Shown here piece by piece: positions 6,726-7,258 of a stretch of 7,258 bases of DNA (the stretch's first letter is position 1; the number at the start of each line of letters is the position of its first letter). The notes below the pieces were generated by a model. It was not told the DNA's origin and searched no databases. It was given only the letters and a program-made list of their open reading frames with translations. The position numbers and the translations under genes were made by a program. The DNA lies in NCBI GenBank assembly GCA_022447335.1, contig JAKVCF010000117.1, positions 1-7,258 of the forward strand, in the 5' to 3' direction. The DNA comes from Planctomycetota bacterium (lineage in GTDB: Bacteria; Planctomycetota; UBA1135).

Positions 6726-7258
6726 ATGCGTTTGTCGCGCGTGCTGGGAGTGATTGGCCGCCTGCTTCGGGTAGTGTGCCTCGGCTTTCTCCCACCTGCC
6801 CTGCTGGCCCTTTGGGACGGCTATCAGGGCGTCGAAGGACAGTACGCCTCAGCAGGGCACTTCGGGATTGCGTTGGTAATCACTTGGCTGGCGGGCACCG
6901 TTTTCGCGCAAGGTTTCGCGCCTCGACCAGATGTGCGACGCGCCGAAGCATTGGGAGTAGTCGCAGGGTCCTGGCTGGTGATTTCGGCCTTTGCGTCAAT
7001 TCCATACATGCTTGCAGGCCTGCACTGGGACGACGCGCTATTCGAGGCCATGTCCGGACTCACGGCGACTGGTGCGACCATCCTGCAGGACTTCGGCGCA
7101 TATGGCCGTGGCTTTTTCCTGTGGCGATCGATGACCCAGTGGTTCGGTGGCTTAGGAGTCATCGCTCTGTTCGTGGTTGTGCTGCCACAGCTGGGCATTG
7201 CTGGTCGCCAGCTCTTCTTCGCCGAGACCTCAACTGCCCCAAATGAAGTGGTCGGGTC
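6726..7258 (+). CDS. trkH: TrkH, K+ transporter pore subunit (N-terminal 177 residues, 3' end outside window)
   Basis: The frame opens at the ATG at 6726, four bases after the trkA stop, and stays open to the window edge; only the first 177 codons are present. TrkH is the inner-membrane channel subunit that carries K+ into the cell under TrkA control. Hydrophobic segments are seen at about 14-31, 44-63 and 75-98. They are followed by the first pore loop, DALFEAMSGLTATGATIL (103-120), in which TATGAT (113-118) holds the filter glycine Gly116. Then come LWRSMTQWFGGLGVIALF (132-149) and RQLFFAE, both highly characteristic of TrkH/KtrB. Full-length members have about 480-500 residues and four pore loops, so roughly two thirds is missing. 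A purine-rich stretch (GAAGAGAG, 6710-6717), about eight bases before the ATG, may act as a weak ribosome-binding site. Co-transcription with trkA is expected. Confidence 0.94.
   Translation, partial: MRLSRVLGVIGRLLRVVCLGFLPPALLALWDGYQGVEGQYASAGHFGIALVITWLAGTVFAQGFAPRPDVRRAEALGVVAGSWLVISAFASIPYMLAGLHWDDALFEAMSGLTATGATILQDFGAYGRGFFLWRSMTQWFGGLGVIALFVVVLPQLGIAGRQLFFAETSTAPNEVVG

Noticed and set aside
6776..7246. Plus-strand ORF of 156 codons, Arg-rich
   Set aside because: It is a shifted frame of trkH; the frame from 6726 shows the TrkH pore loop and helices.

Overview
This is a bacterial window of moderately high GC with compact gene spacing. It holds five genes in three transcription units, and both edges cut through a gene. 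The organism cannot be fixed from this stretch. Exported repeat proteins, many starts without a Shine-Dalgarno sequence and the general protein style would suit Planctomycetota or a similar Gram-negative lineage with large surface proteins, but that is a low-confidence inference.

Left part (1-2036, minus strand): one long uninterrupted reading frame, whose C-terminal end lies beyond the window, encodes an exported modular protein. It has a signal sequence, a Gly/Asn/Pro-rich linker, two probable Big_5 (SbsA-type) Ig-like domains, a further Ig-like segment and a carboxypeptidase-regulatory-like beta module. It diverges from the plus-strand genes across a very short gap of about 23 bp (2037-2059).

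Middle part (2060-5283, plus strand): two TPR-rich proteins overlap by four bases (ATGA). The first is a probable lipoprotein; the second has a short hydrophobic N-terminus. Their C-terminal halves share non-generic residues, so they may be old tandem paralogues. A clear intrinsic terminator (5307-5338) closes this operon. No function can be assigned beyond protein-protein interaction, probably at the cell envelope.

Right part (5366 to the end, plus strand): a trkA-trkH pair, the NAD-binding regulatory subunit and the membrane pore of a Trk-type K+ uptake system, separated by four bases. The first Rossmann site of TrkA looks degenerate and the second intact. TrkH runs off the window after its first pore loop.

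Two plus-strand starts (2060 and 5366) each follow a TANNNT hexamer by 6-7 bases with no Shine-Dalgarno sequence, the layout expected of leaderless transcripts. I found no RNA genes, mobile elements, CRISPR arrays or origins, and I see no clearly new biological system. The most open question is what the divergent surface-protein and TPR-pair locus does.
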